Source of the DNA: Paenibacillus flagellatus
GTDB lineage: Bacteria; Bacillota; Bacilli; Paenibacillales; NBRC-103111
DNA: 64,000 bases
Assembly (NCBI RefSeq): GCF_003217775.1
Contig: NZ_QJVJ01000008.1
Span: 124,001 to 188,000, forward strand
Direction: 5' to 3'
Shown here: in pieces, positions 18,558 to 25,977 of the stretch
Layout: every line of letters starts with the position of its first letter
Numbering within the stretch: position 1 is the stretch's first letter
Made by a program: the position numbers and the translations under genes
The notes under the pieces: model-generated
Database searches by the model: none
What the model was told of the DNA's origin: nothing
The model's input: only the letters and a program-made list of their open reading frames with translations

Positions 18558-18993
18558 GGTTTTTGCTGGAATTTTTATTTATCTATTCATTTGCCGAAGG
18601 GTTGTACCGATATACGGGATAAGACGGTTTTGAGGAGACTCGGTGCCAGACCGGCTACAGGCGCAACATTTTCCAGCGCCGTTTTCGCGAGACGGCGGAG
18701 GATTTCGAGGGTCGGCGGCGAATACGTATAAAGGGCAATTTTAGGCGGATCTTCCCCGAACGGGAAGGGACTTGGGCTTGACGGTAACGTTTGACGAATC
18801 GAGCGCTTCGCAAGACCGAACGTCTACGCTACGGTGATACGCAAGCAACCGGGTTGCCGCTGCGGACAAAACCTTTTGCGACGGATATACATACGTGATA
18901 TATTCCGAGCATATACTTGGTCTTGTATAAAATGACTTCATGCACGACATAATGGTAGTATTGGTTTGGGAATGTTTTGGGGGTGCGAGATCG
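18558..18993. other. Intergenic region between alr and ndoAI
   Basis: 436 bases with no supportable gene. GGCGC/GCGCC (18660-18680) followed by GTTTT is a weak terminator-like stem that could end alr transcription. CTTCCC-cgaac-GGGAAG (18751-18767) is a small hairpin without a T-run. TATAAA near 18927 may be part of an ndoAI promoter, but no good -35 element is seen. Confidence 0.5.
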
Positions 18994-19275
18994 GTGGCCA
19001 ATGTGCATAACACGAAAAGGATCATGATCAGTCTGCCGGATTACTTGCTGCAGGAAGTGGACGGCATCGTGGAGAAGGAAAACTCCAATCGCAGCGAATT
19101 CATTCGTCAGGCCATGAAGCTGTACCTCATGGAACGCAAGAAGCGTCATTTGCGGGAATCGATGCAGCGCGGGTATATGGAAATGGCGAAAATCAACCTG
19201 CATATGGCGGCGGAAGCTTTTCAAGCGGAGGAAGACGCGGACGGTACCCTCGATCGCTTAGTTAGCGGGGTGTAG
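18994..19275 (+). CDS. ndoAI: EndoAI antitoxin (ribbon-helix-helix, MazE-type)
   Basis: 93 residues from a GTG at 18994, with GGGGGTG 8 bases upstream; MANVHNTKRIMISLPDYLL is the standard EndoAI beginning. The N-terminal ribbon-helix-helix DNA-binding domain includes IMISLPDYLLQEVDGIVEKE and SNRSEFIRQAMKLYL, and the C-terminal helix is the toxin-binding part. It is expected to neutralise the EndoA RNase encoded 3 bases downstream and to autorepress. The alr-ndoAI-ndoA order is conserved in Bacillota. Confidence 0.92.
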   Translation: MANVHNTKRIMISLPDYLLQEVDGIVEKENSNRSEFIRQAMKLYLMERKKRHLRESMQRGYMEMAKINLHMAAEAFQAEEDADGTLDRLVSGV

Positions 19276-19278
19276 AGC

Positions 19279-19629
19279 TTGATTGTGAAACGTGGCGATG
19301 TTTTTTTCGCGGACCTGTCACCGGTAGTGGGGTCCGAACAGGGCGGCGTACGGCCTGTGCTCATCATTCAGAATGACATCGGGAACCGATTCAGCCCAAC
19401 CGTCATCGTTGCGGCGATCACCGCGCAAATTCAAAAAGCGAAGCTGCCGACACACGTGGAAATCGACGCGGAAACGCACGGGTTCGACCGGGATTCGGTT
19501 ATTTTGCTGGAGCAAATTCGGACGATCGATAAGCAGCGGCTTACCGATAAAATTACGCATTTGGACGACGAGTCCATGCGGAAGGTCGATGAAGCGCTTC
19601 AGATCAGTGTGGGCCTGATCGAGTTTTAA
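19279..19629 (+). CDS. ndoA: EndoA endoribonuclease toxin (MazF family)
   Basis: 116 residues from a TTG three bases after the ndoAI stop, with GGGGTG about 8 bases upstream. It starts [20 protein letters not shown], followed by [20 protein letters not shown]; these are the PemK/MazF fold core and active-site regions of B. subtilis EndoA, which cuts UACAU sites in mRNA. Full length, with no sign of decay. The tight spacing indicates co-transcription with the antitoxin. Confidence 0.95.
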   Translation: MIVKRGDVFFADLSPVVGSEQGGVRPVLIIQNDIGNRFSPTVIVAAITAQIQKAKLPTHVEIDAETHGFDRDSVILLEQIRTIDKQRLTDKITHLDDESMRKVDEALQISVGLIEF

Positions 19630-19650
19630 TCGAACATTACGGAGAACGGA

Positions 19651-19673
19651 CGAGGGAGAGCCCTCGTTTTTTT
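19651..19673 (+). terminator. Intrinsic terminator after ndoA
   Basis: CGAGGG-agag-CCCTCG (19651-19666) followed by seven T. Confidence 0.9.
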
Positions 19674-19728
19674 CTGTTTATTGGGAGATCGCGAGGGCGG
19701 GCGAATGTCGTACCGTCCGAACGGAATA

Positions 19729-19737
19729 TGGTATAAT
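19729..19737 (+). promoter_or_regulatory. Extended -10 promoter for tex
   Basis: TG-g-TATAAT is a perfect extended -10 element. No consensus -35 element is present at 17 bp. It would give an untranslated leader of about 275 bases. Confidence 0.65.
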
Positions 19738-19809
19738 AAACCCCGATAAGGGACCGTTCCGCTCGGAATGGAAGGGAAGAAACGTTTGCGGAAGCCGAAC
19801 ATGCCGTGT

Positions 19810-19938
19810 AGACGAGCGCGGCGCGAAACGAGTGCAAGCACCGGGTAGATGCGTGTGACGTGAGCACTAGCACCGAGCAGACGAGCGCATACGCGATACG
19901 ATCGCAAGATTCAAGCAGGTAACAAGCGCAGACGAGCG
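19810..19938 (+). repeat. Three AGACGAGCG direct repeats in the tex leader
   Basis: AGACGAGCG occurs at 19810, 19879 and 19930, and a related AAACGAGCG lies at the tex start. The stretch between the promoter and tex has no open frame of interest. Confidence 0.5.
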
Positions 19939-20022
19939 ACCTCGAAACCAACGTAGAGAACGGGATTGGACAAGCGCTTTTTACAAGGGCGCATACAAGT
20001 TTAAGGGGGAACCGAACCAAGT

Positions 20023-22269
20023 ATGGCAAACGAGCGCGAAACGAAGGCAACGGCCGTCCGGGAGACGGAAGGCGCGGCAACCGAGCTTACCGCCGAGCAA
20101 AAGGCGCAGCAGCAGGAACGGATTTTAAAGCAAATCGCGAAGGAACTGCAGCTCCCGCATTCGAAGGTGAAAGCGTCGGTCGGGCTGCTGGACGAAGGCA
20201 ACACGATCCCGTTCATCGCCCGGTACCGGAAGGAAATGACCGGCGAGCTCGACGAGACGCAGCTGCGCGATATCGAGGAGCGGCTGCAATATTTGCGCAA
20301 CCTGGAATCCCGCAAGCTGGAGGTCATCCGGCTCATCGACGAGCAGGGCAAGCTGACCGCGGAGCTGCGCGCTTCGATCGAGCAGGCGGTCAAGCTCCAG
20401 GAAGTCGAAGATTTGTACCGTCCCTACCGCCAGAAGCGCAAGACACGCGCCAGCGTCGCGAAGGAGCGGGGGCTCGAGCCGCTCGCCGTATGGATCATGG
20501 CGCAGCCGCGGCAGGGCTCGTTGGAGCAGGAGGCGTCGCAGTATATCGACGCGGACAAACAGGTTCACACGGCCGAAGAAGCGATTCAGGGCGCCATGGA
20601 TATTATCGCCGAGAACATAGCGGACGACGCGAAAATCCGGGCATGGGTGCGCAAATATACGCACGACAACGGCATCGTGGCGACCGAGGCGAAGGATCCG
20701 CAGCAGGAATCGGTCTACGAGATGTACTACGCGTATCAGGAGCCGGTTCGCAAGCTGCCGCCCCATCGGACGCTGGCCATCAATCGCGGGGAGCGCGAAG
20801 AGGTGTTGAAGGTCCGGCTGGAGGTGGCGCCGGAACGCATCCACGATTACATCGCGAAGCAGATCGTGAAGGGCGACTCCGTCGTCAAAAGCACACTGCA
20901 GCTGGTCATCGAGGACGCCTACAAGCGTCTGATCGCGCCGTCCATCGAGCGCGAGGTGCGCGGAGAGCTGACGGAAAAGGCGGAGGAGCACGCCATCAAC
21001 ATTTTCGCCGAAAATTTGCGGAACTTGCTGCTGCAGGCGCCGGTCAAAGGTAAGGTTGTGCTCGGCGTCGATCCGGCCTACCGGACGGGCTGCAAGCTCG
21101 CGGTCGTGGACGAAACCGGCAAAACGCTGCACATCGACGTCGTCTATCCGACGCCGCCGAACAATAAAGTCGCCGAGGCGGAGGCCAAGGTCAAGGCGGC
21201 TATCGAGAAATACGGCGTACAGCTGATCGTCATCGGCAACGGGACCGCATCGCGCGAGACGGAGCAATTCATCGCGGAGCTGATCGGCAAGATGAAGGGA
21301 CGCGGGCTGCAATATTTGATCGTCAACGAAGCGGGAGCGAGCGTGTACTCGGCTTCGAAGCTGGCGCAGGAGGAGTTCCCGCAGCTGGACGTGGCGGAGC
21401 GGAGCGCCATCTCGATCGCGCGCCGTCTGCAGGATCCTTTGGCGGAGCTGGTCAAAATCGAGCCGAAGGCGATCGGGGTCGGACAGTACCAGCACGACGT
21501 GGCGCAGAAGCATCTCGACGAAAGCTTGAAGGCTGTCGTGGAGTCGGCGGTCAACCACGTCGGCGTCGACCTGAATACGGCGTCCCCCTCGCTGCTCTCG
21601 TACGTGTCCGGCATTAACGCGACGATCGCCAAAAACATCGTCAAGTTCCGCGAAGAGCACGGCAAGTTTCAAAACCGGATGCAGCTTCAAAAAGTGCCGC
21701 GCCTCGGAGCGAAAACGTTCGAGCAGTGCGTCGGCTTCCTGCGCATTAGCGAAGGGGGCAATCCGCTCGACAATACGCCGATCCATCCGGAGTCGTACGA
21801 GGTCGTCGACCGTTTGTTCCGCGAGCTGCGGCTCGAGCTCAGCCAGCTTGGCTCGAAGGAGCTGAAGGACAAGCTGCAGCACGCGGATGCGGAGACGCTG
21901 GCGACGAAACTGAACGTCGGCGTGCCGACGCTGCGCGACATTTTGGACAGCCTGCAGAAGCCGGGACGCGATCCGCGCGAGGAGCTGCCGCCGCCGATTT
22001 TCCGGACGGACGTGCTGCAGATCGAAGACTTGACGCCGGGGATGCAGCTGCAAGGGACGGTTCGCAACGTCATCGACTTCGGCGCGTTCGTCGATATCGG
22101 GATCAAAAACGACGGGCTCGTCCACATTTCGCAAATGAGCGATACGTTTGTCAAGCATCCGATGGACGTCGTTTCGGTCGGGGATACGGTTACGGTGTGG
22201 GTGCTGAACGTCGACGTGAAAAAAGGGCGCGTCGGCTTGACGATGCGGAATCCGAACGGCGGCAAGTGA
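20023..22269 (+). CDS. tex: Tex family RNA-binding transcription accessory protein
   Basis: 748 residues, AAGGGGG upstream. Domain order matches Tex/YdcI: helical Tex N-terminal domain (ASVGLLDEGNTIPFIARYRK, residues about 45-65), a YqgF/RNase H-like domain (VLGVDPAYRTGCKLAVVDE, about 345), helix-hairpin-helix repeats (VGVDLNTASPSLLSYVSGI, about 510), and a C-terminal S1 RNA-binding domain (LQGTVRNVIDFGAFVDIGIK, about 670-740). Cytosolic nucleic-acid-binding protein. The first 30 residues are Glu/Ala/Thr-rich and longer than usual. In B. subtilis, tex is separated from ndoA by the sigB operon; here it follows directly. Confidence 0.95.
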   Translation: MANERETKATAVRETEGAATELTAEQKAQQQERILKQIAKELQLPHSKVKASVGLLDEGNTIPFIARYRKEMTGELDETQLRDIEERLQYLRNLESRKLEVIRLIDEQGKLTAELRASIEQAVKLQEVEDLYRPYRQKRKTRASVAKERGLEPLAVWIMAQPRQGSLEQEASQYIDADKQVHTAEEAIQGAMDIIAENIADDAKIRAWVRKYTHDNGIVATEAKDPQQESVYEMYYAYQEPVRKLPPHRTLAINRGEREEVLKVRLEVAPERIHDYIAKQIVKGDSVVKSTLQLVIEDAYKRLIAPSIEREVRGELTEKAEEHAINIFAENLRNLLLQAPVKGKVVLGVDPAYRTGCKLAVVDETGKTLHIDVVYPTPPNNKVAEAEAKVKAAIEKYGVQLIVIGNGTASRETEQFIAELIGKMKGRGLQYLIVNEAGASVYSASKLAQEEFPQLDVAERSAISIARRLQDPLAELVKIEPKAIGVGQYQHDVAQKHLDESLKAVVESAVNHVGVDLNTASPSLLSYVSGINATIAKNIVKFREEHGKFQNRMQLQKVPRLGAKTFEQCVGFLRISEGGNPLDNTPIHPESYEVVDRLFRELRLELSQLGSKELKDKLQHADAETLATKLNVGVPTLRDILDSLQKPGRDPREELPPPIFRTDVLQIEDLTPGMQLQGTVRNVIDFGAFVDIGIKNDGLVHISQMSDTFVKHPMDVVSVGDTVTVWVLNVDVKKGRVGLTMRNPNGGK

Positions 22270-22304
22270 TCGGGGTCGTCGGGGGGGTTACTTTCCGACG
22301 CGGC

Positions 22305-22349
22305 AAAAAAACGCCCTGGGGACGTTTTAAGCGACGTCTCCGGGGCGTT
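22305..22349 (-). terminator. Intrinsic terminator of cmpA (probably bidirectional)
   Basis: A 16-bp stem (22310-22325 with 22334-22349) around an 8-base loop. Read leftwards it is followed by seven T, so it fits cmpA. Read rightwards both mismatches become G-U pairs, so it could also slow transcription leaving tex. Confidence 0.8.
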
Positions 22350-22491
22350 ATTGCCGGGATATAGGAACGGACTCCTTCGAGTCGATTATTTTGGTCCGGT
22401 AAAAAAACCAGCAGTCGTTCAGCAGACGAATTTGCCGTTTGTCCTTCTTGCGAAACGCTTTCTCCAGCTGATGGCAAAGCCACTGCGGCAT
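22348..22491 (-). CDS. cmpA: Cortex morphogenetic protein CmpA
   Basis: A 47-residue ORF, easy to miss because it is so short. It begins MPQWLCHQLEKAF and continues KKDKRQIRLLNDCWFFYR, matching B. subtilis CmpA (MPNWLKKQMQKAF... IKLLNQCWYFYR) along nearly its whole length. CmpA is an adaptor for ClpXP degradation of the coat/cortex protein SpoIVA during sporulation. As in B. subtilis it lies between tex and the sprT-like gene. Start chosen at 22491, about 9 bases after AAAGGGG; an ATG at 22500 would add three residues but abuts that site. The C-terminus is about 10 residues longer than in Bacillus. Confidence 0.85.
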   Translation of the reverse strand: MPQWLCHQLEKAFRKKDKRQIRLLNDCWFFYRTKIIDSKESVPISRQ

Positions 22492-22608
22492 ACCTTCCAT
22501 CCCCTTTCCCTTCGGCGTGTCGTGTTGCCATGTGCACTTACCTATAGGATATGGGGGAAAGGCGGAAGCGGTGCAGGTCCTTTTTCGAATCCGATGCCGC
22601 GATTCGAT

Positions 22609-22962
22609 TCAGGCGTCGGCCTCTTCCTCGTACCATTGCTCGAGCTGGGCTTGCAAAGCGCGAATCTCGGTGAGCAGCGAAATAAGCGGGTACGATTTTT
22701 CGTCGAGGCTGGCAAAGGCGCGCTCGAGCTGGTTCATATACTCGAGCCCGTGAAGAACGGGGGCGGCATTGTCGACGACTTCCAGCGCGTCGCACTCGGC
22801 AATGACGTGAGGCAGGCTCGGAACGCCGGATGCGGTCAGCTTGTCCAGTTCTTTGTGCAGGCGGCGGTTCAGGGCGGTCAGTTGGTAAACGTGGTCGGCC
22901 GGCATTTCGACGAACTCCAGGACGTCGCCGAGCTTCAGGACGGCATATCTCATTTTCGGCAT
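22609..22962 (-). CDS. Conserved hypothetical protein
   Basis: 117 residues, beginning MPKMRYAVLKLGDVLEFVEM, AGGAGAT about 11 bases upstream. Soluble, with no signal peptide or membrane helix. The N-terminal 25 residues look like beta strands and the remainder is helical, ending in an acidic tail (EEEADA). No family is recognised. It is convergent with nothing nearby and divergent from the sprT-like gene. Coding is supported by the ribosome binding site and GC-rich third positions. Confidence 0.65.
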   Translation of the reverse strand: MPKMRYAVLKLGDVLEFVEMPADHVYQLTALNRRLHKELDKLTASGVPSLPHVIAECDALEVVDNAAPVLHGLEYMNQLERAFASLDEKSYPLISLLTEIRALQAQLEQWYEEEADA

Positions 22963-23028
22963 GGGGACGATCTTATCTCCTCTCCGGATGGCGCAGCGTT
23001 ACGGGCGCGGACTGGCCCGTCATTCTAC

Positions 23029-23058
23029 TTGACAGTGTAGCGTATGATCGAGTACAAA
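23029..23058 (+). promoter_or_regulatory. Candidate promoter of the sprT-like gene
   Basis: A perfect TTGACA (23029-23034) and TACAAA (23053-23058) are separated by 18 bases, about 50 bases before the start codon. Confidence 0.5.
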
Positions 23059-23108
23059 TTCAAGTAAGGATTGAGGCGGCATACAAGTCTGGCCGAAAGG
23101 AGTGCGGG

Positions 23109-23582
23109 ATGGACGACGCATTGCTGCAGCAGTGGGTGGAACGGATTTCGCTTCAAGATTTCAAACGTCCGTTTTTGCATCGGGCGACGTTCAATCGGCG
23201 GCTGCGTTCGACCGGGGGACGGTATTTCATGAAATCGCACGATATCGATATCAGCTGGCACCATTATGAAGCGTTCGGGGCCGAGGAAGTCGAGAAAATC
23301 ATCAAGCACGAGCTGTGCCATTACCATCTCCATTTGCAGCGGAAAGGGTACAGGCATCAGGACGCCGATTTCAAAAAGCTGCTTGCGGAAGTGGGGGGCT
23401 CGCGGTATTGCCAGTCGCTCGGTCCGAGAAAACGGGCGCAAGCCTACAAATACAAGCTGGAATGCGTTTCGTGCGGCACCTCGTATATGCGCAAGCGCCG
23501 CATGGATCCGCGCAAGTACGCATGCGGGAAATGCAGGGGGAGATTGAAATTGATCCCGCTTGACTTGCCGGCGGAAAAATGA
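23109..23582 (+). CDS. ydcK: SprT-like zinc metalloprotease-fold protein
   Basis: 157 residues from the ATG at 23109, with AAAGGAG 6 bases upstream. SprT-like domain with a zinc-binding HExxH (KHELCHYHLH, His67-Glu68-His71), a C-terminal zinc ribbon with paired Cys (CVSCG and CGKC) and the usual FNRRLRSTGGRY segment. Synteny with cmpA and tex matches B. subtilis YdcK. The eukaryotic relative SPRTN removes DNA-protein crosslinks; the bacterial role is not established. A tRNA gene starts 17 bases after the stop. Confidence 0.88.
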   Translation: MDDALLQQWVERISLQDFKRPFLHRATFNRRLRSTGGRYFMKSHDIDISWHHYEAFGAEEVEKIIKHELCHYHLHLQRKGYRHQDADFKKLLAEVGGSRYCQSLGPRKRAQAYKYKLECVSCGTSYMRKRRMDPRKYACGKCRGRLKLIPLDLPAEK

Positions 23583-23598
23583 TAATTTTATGGTACGT

Positions 23599-23671
23599 TC
23601 CCTGATAGCTCAGTCGGTAGAGCACTCGGCTGTTAACCGAGTTGTCACAGGTTCGAGTCCTGTTCGGGGAG
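23599..23671 (+). tRNA. tRNA-Asn (GTT)
   Basis: Cloverleaf fits: acceptor TCCCTGA/TCGGGGA, D-arm TAGCTCAGTCGGTAGAGCA, anticodon loop CTGTTAA, T-arm GGTTCGAGTCC, discriminator G. CCA is not encoded. Confidence 0.95.
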
Positions 23672-23721
23672 CTTTTCTTATTCCCTTTATGATACGATTC
23701 CCGCGGAAGCGGGTCGAATAT

Positions 23722-23807
23722 GGAGAGGTACCCAAGAGGCCGAAGGGGGCGCTTTGCTAAAGCGTTAGGGTGTAACAGCCGCGAGGGTTCGAATCCCTCT
23801 CTCTCCG
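23722..23807 (+). tRNA. tRNA-Ser (GCT)
   Basis: 86-base class II tRNA with a long variable arm. Acceptor GGAGAGG/TCTCTCC, anticodon loop TTGCTAA, T-arm GGTTCGAATCC, discriminator G. It follows tRNA-Asn by 50 bases. Confidence 0.95.
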
Positions 23808-23818
23808 TAGAAGCAAAG

Positions 23819-23845
23819 GTCGCCGGATGGCGGCTTTTTTCTTTT
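23819..23845 (+). terminator. Intrinsic terminator after the tRNA pair
   Basis: GTCGCC-ggat-GGCGGC followed by TTTTTTCTTTT. Confidence 0.85.
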
Positions 23846-23959
23846 CGGGGCAGGGGAGCCGGACATGAGGGGCGGTGGCGGTGGGGCGAGGCCAGCTGCT
23901 TCGCCGTTTCTTGAGGCTCGAAGGGTGCAGTGCCGCACTCTCATAGAGAATGCAAAAAA

Positions 23960-23979
23960 GCCGCTGAGGAGCGGCTTTT
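23960..23979. terminator. Second hairpin, possibly bidirectional terminator
   Basis: GCCGCT-gagg-AGCGGC flanked by AAAAAA on the left and TTTT on the right. It lies in the 369-base gene-free stretch between tRNA-Ser and corA. Confidence 0.6.
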
Positions 23980-24105
23980 GGCGTTTCCATGAACGGCGAG
24001 CCCGTGATGAGGGGCGCCGAGGCAGCGCGTCATGAGTGCCGTTGCGCTTCGGACGAGGGTGCGTGTCGAATCTCTATTCCCGTTACAAGCTACAATCGGC
24101 AAAAG

Positions 24106-24175
24106 CCGTTTTCCGAGGTCATGGAGCGTCTCCTGTTAAAGCACGTCGAAAGAAGCTAAGCGGCTCGGAAAACGG
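24106..24175. repeat. 12-bp perfect inverted repeat downstream of corA
   Basis: CCGTTTTCCGAG (24106-24117) and CTCGGAAAACGG (24164-24175) enclose 46 bases and abut the corA stop codon. It may be the 3' end structure of the corA transcript. A smaller CGGC-aaaa-GCCG-TTTT hairpin overlaps the left arm. Confidence 0.5.
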
Positions 24176-24176
24176 G

Positions 24177-25106
24177 TCACATCCACTTTTTCCTCTTGTA
24201 AAAGATCCACAGGGCGACGGAAACGGCGATCATGACGATCCATACCGCCACATAGCCATAGTCCCAATCGAGCTCGGGCATCCGCTTGAAGTTCATGCCG
24301 TATATGCCCACAATGAACGTAAGCGGCATGAAAAAGGTGCTGGCGATCGTGAGCGTCTTCATGATTTCGTTCATCCGGTCGGACTTCATGTTCATCTGCA
24401 GCTCGAGCAATCCGTTAAGCGAATCGCGGTAAATGTCCAAGGAATCGACGATGCGCGACAGGTGGTCGTAAATATCGACGAAGTACACGTCGGCTTCCGG
24501 GCGCGTATACGGGAAGCTTTGGTGGCTGATCGCCCCGAGGATCGTCCGCTCCTCGACGAAATTGCGGCGGAGCATGTGGATCGTCCGTTTCATCTTGAAT
24601 ATGTTTTGGGCGATCCGGACGTGCGGGTTGCGGTAAATGGCGTGCTCCATCTTCTCGATCCGGTCGTCGTACCGGTTGATCGGATCCACATATTCGTCGA
24701 CGGTTCGGTCCAAAATATGATAAAGCACTTGCCCGGCGTGTTCCATTTTGCCTTCCACCTGCTCGAACTCGGCATAGAGCTCATCGAAGAACCGGATCTC
24801 GTGGCGATAAATGGTGATGACGAAATTTTCTCCGATAACGGTAGCGATCTCGGAGACGGACAAATCCTCGTTCAACGCGTAGAACGAAATGAAAATGCGG
24901 TCCTGATACCGGTCCATCTTCGGCCGCTGGTTCATCTTGATACAATCTTCGACGAGCAGCGGGTGACAGCGGAACATATCGTGAAGCACATGCTCCAGCT
25001 CTTCCGGCTGGGGAGAGCGCAGCCGAATCCAAGCCACTTCGTCCGGTCCCGGGACGCGGACGGCTTCTTTCGTAACGGAACGCGTCGTTTTATTGTATAC
25101 CAGCAT
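24177..25106 (-). CDS. corA: CorA-type divalent cation transporter
   Basis: 309 residues from the ATG at 25106 (GAGGGG upstream); the frame is open further back. Large soluble N-terminal domain, long helices (MKRTIHMLRRNFVEERTIL), then two C-terminal transmembrane helices with the signature YGMNF loop between them, and a basic KRKKWM tail. Pentameric Mg2+/Co2+ channel family in the cytoplasmic membrane. Standard length for the family, with no flanking operon partner. Confidence 0.93.
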   Translation of the reverse strand: MLVYNKTTRSVTKEAVRVPGPDEVAWIRLRSPQPEELEHVLHDMFRCHPLLVEDCIKMNQRPKMDRYQDRIFISFYALNEDLSVSEIATVIGENFVITIYRHEIRFFDELYAEFEQVEGKMEHAGQVLYHILDRTVDEYVDPINRYDDRIEKMEHAIYRNPHVRIAQNIFKMKRTIHMLRRNFVEERTILGAISHQSFPYTRPEADVYFVDIYDHLSRIVDSLDIYRDSLNGLLELQMNMKSDRMNEIMKTLTIASTFFMPLTFIVGIYGMNFKRMPELDWDYGYVAVWIVMIAVSVALWIFYKRKKWM

Positions 25107-25501
25107 CCGGTTCAATCCCCTCATCCATGAATGAAAAAAGCATATCATAAACGTCCCGGATTGCGAAACGCGCGGCGGACGGGCTTTGGCGAAGCGGAAA
25201 AGGGGAAATACCCGGCGAAAATGGGAGAGTAGGGCGTTACGGTCGAAGATTCGGAAGCCTGACGTGGAAAAAGTAACGGCCGCTTGAGGGCCGGAGGCGG
25301 CTGCGGATTCGCATCGGCTGCGGAGTCGGAGCGCCGGATGCGGCGCTTCACCTTTCAGGGCAGCGCTTCGGCGACGAAAAGGGTGCAGTCACCCGACGTG
25401 AAAATAGCGACGGAATCGCAAGCCGGCTCCGGAAGTTCAAGTCGCGATGCGGACGCAAATTCGGTGCCGCAAACAGCTGAAAAAATATGCAGAAAAAAAG
25501 C
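25107..25501. other. Intergenic region between corA and the second tRNA cluster
   Basis: About 395 bases without a supportable gene. Nothing beyond the tRNA promoter at its right end was recognised. Confidence 0.5.
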
Positions 25502-25530
25502 TTGTCATCGCCCATAATATCGAGTATAAT
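25502..25530 (+). promoter_or_regulatory. Sigma-A promoter of the Glu-Lys-Leu tRNA cluster
   Basis: TTGTCA, 17-base spacer, perfect TATAAT, ending 41 bases before tRNA-Glu. Confidence 0.85.
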
Positions 25531-25571
25531 AACTCTTGTCGCTTCGAAGGGCGACGATACAAAGAAGATGT

Positions 25572-25643
25572 GGCCCGTTGGTCAAGGGGTTAAGACACCT
25601 CCCTTTCACGGAGGTAACAGGGGTTCGAATCCCCTACGGGTCA
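25572..25643 (+). tRNA. tRNA-Glu (TTC)
   Basis: Acceptor GGCCCGT/ACGGGTC, anticodon loop CTTTCAC, T-arm GGGTTCGAATCCC, discriminator A. CCA is not encoded. Confidence 0.95.
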
Positions 25644-25683
25644 TATTACCCTCATTGGGACAGTCGAGGGATGAAAGTCGTTC

Positions 25684-25759
25684 GAGCCATTAGCTCAGTT
25701 GGTAGAGCACCTGACTTTTAATCAGGGTGTCGTAGGTTCGAGTCCTACATGGCTCACCA
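25684..25759 (+). tRNA. tRNA-Lys (TTT)
   Basis: Acceptor GAGCCAT/ATGGCTC, D-arm TAGCTCAGTTGGTAGAGCA, anticodon loop CTTTTAA, T-arm GGTTCGAGTCC, and an encoded CCA end (25757-25759). Confidence 0.96.
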
Positions 25760-25775
25760 TTGTTCGTTCAAGCTT

Positions 25776-25857
25776 GCGGTCGTGGTGGAATGGCAGACAC
25801 GCTATCTTGAGGGGGTAGTGTCCCTAGGACGTGAGAGTTCGAGTCTCTCCGACCGCA
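25776..25857 (+). tRNA. tRNA-Leu (GAG)
   Basis: 82-base class II tRNA. Acceptor GCGGTCG/CGACCGC, anticodon loop TTGAGGG on a CTATC/GGTAG stem, variable arm, T-arm AGTTCGAGTCT, discriminator A. Confidence 0.92.
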
Positions 25858-25865
25858 TATCGGAA

Positions 25866-25902
25866 AGGGTTCTTGACGAAGTCAAGGGCTCTTTTCTTTT
25901 TT
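25866..25902 (+). terminator. Intrinsic terminator after the tRNA cluster
   Basis: 12-bp stem with G-U pairs (25866-25877 / 25881-25892) around GAA, followed by a T-rich run. Confidence 0.8.
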
Positions 25903-25977
25903 GTGCCGATCCGTTTGCTTTTTTTCCGGACAAGGGTGTACTCTAGGAGGGAGAAAACAAGTAGCGGAGGTAAGGAT

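Noticed and set aside
20125-22158. 677-residue leftward ORF
   Set aside because: Opposite tex; Arg/Asp/Leu-rich with no recognisable domain.
23599-25857. tRNA genes as integration sites of a genomic island
   Set aside because: No integrase, no duplicated tRNA 3' end and no composition change next to either tRNA cluster.
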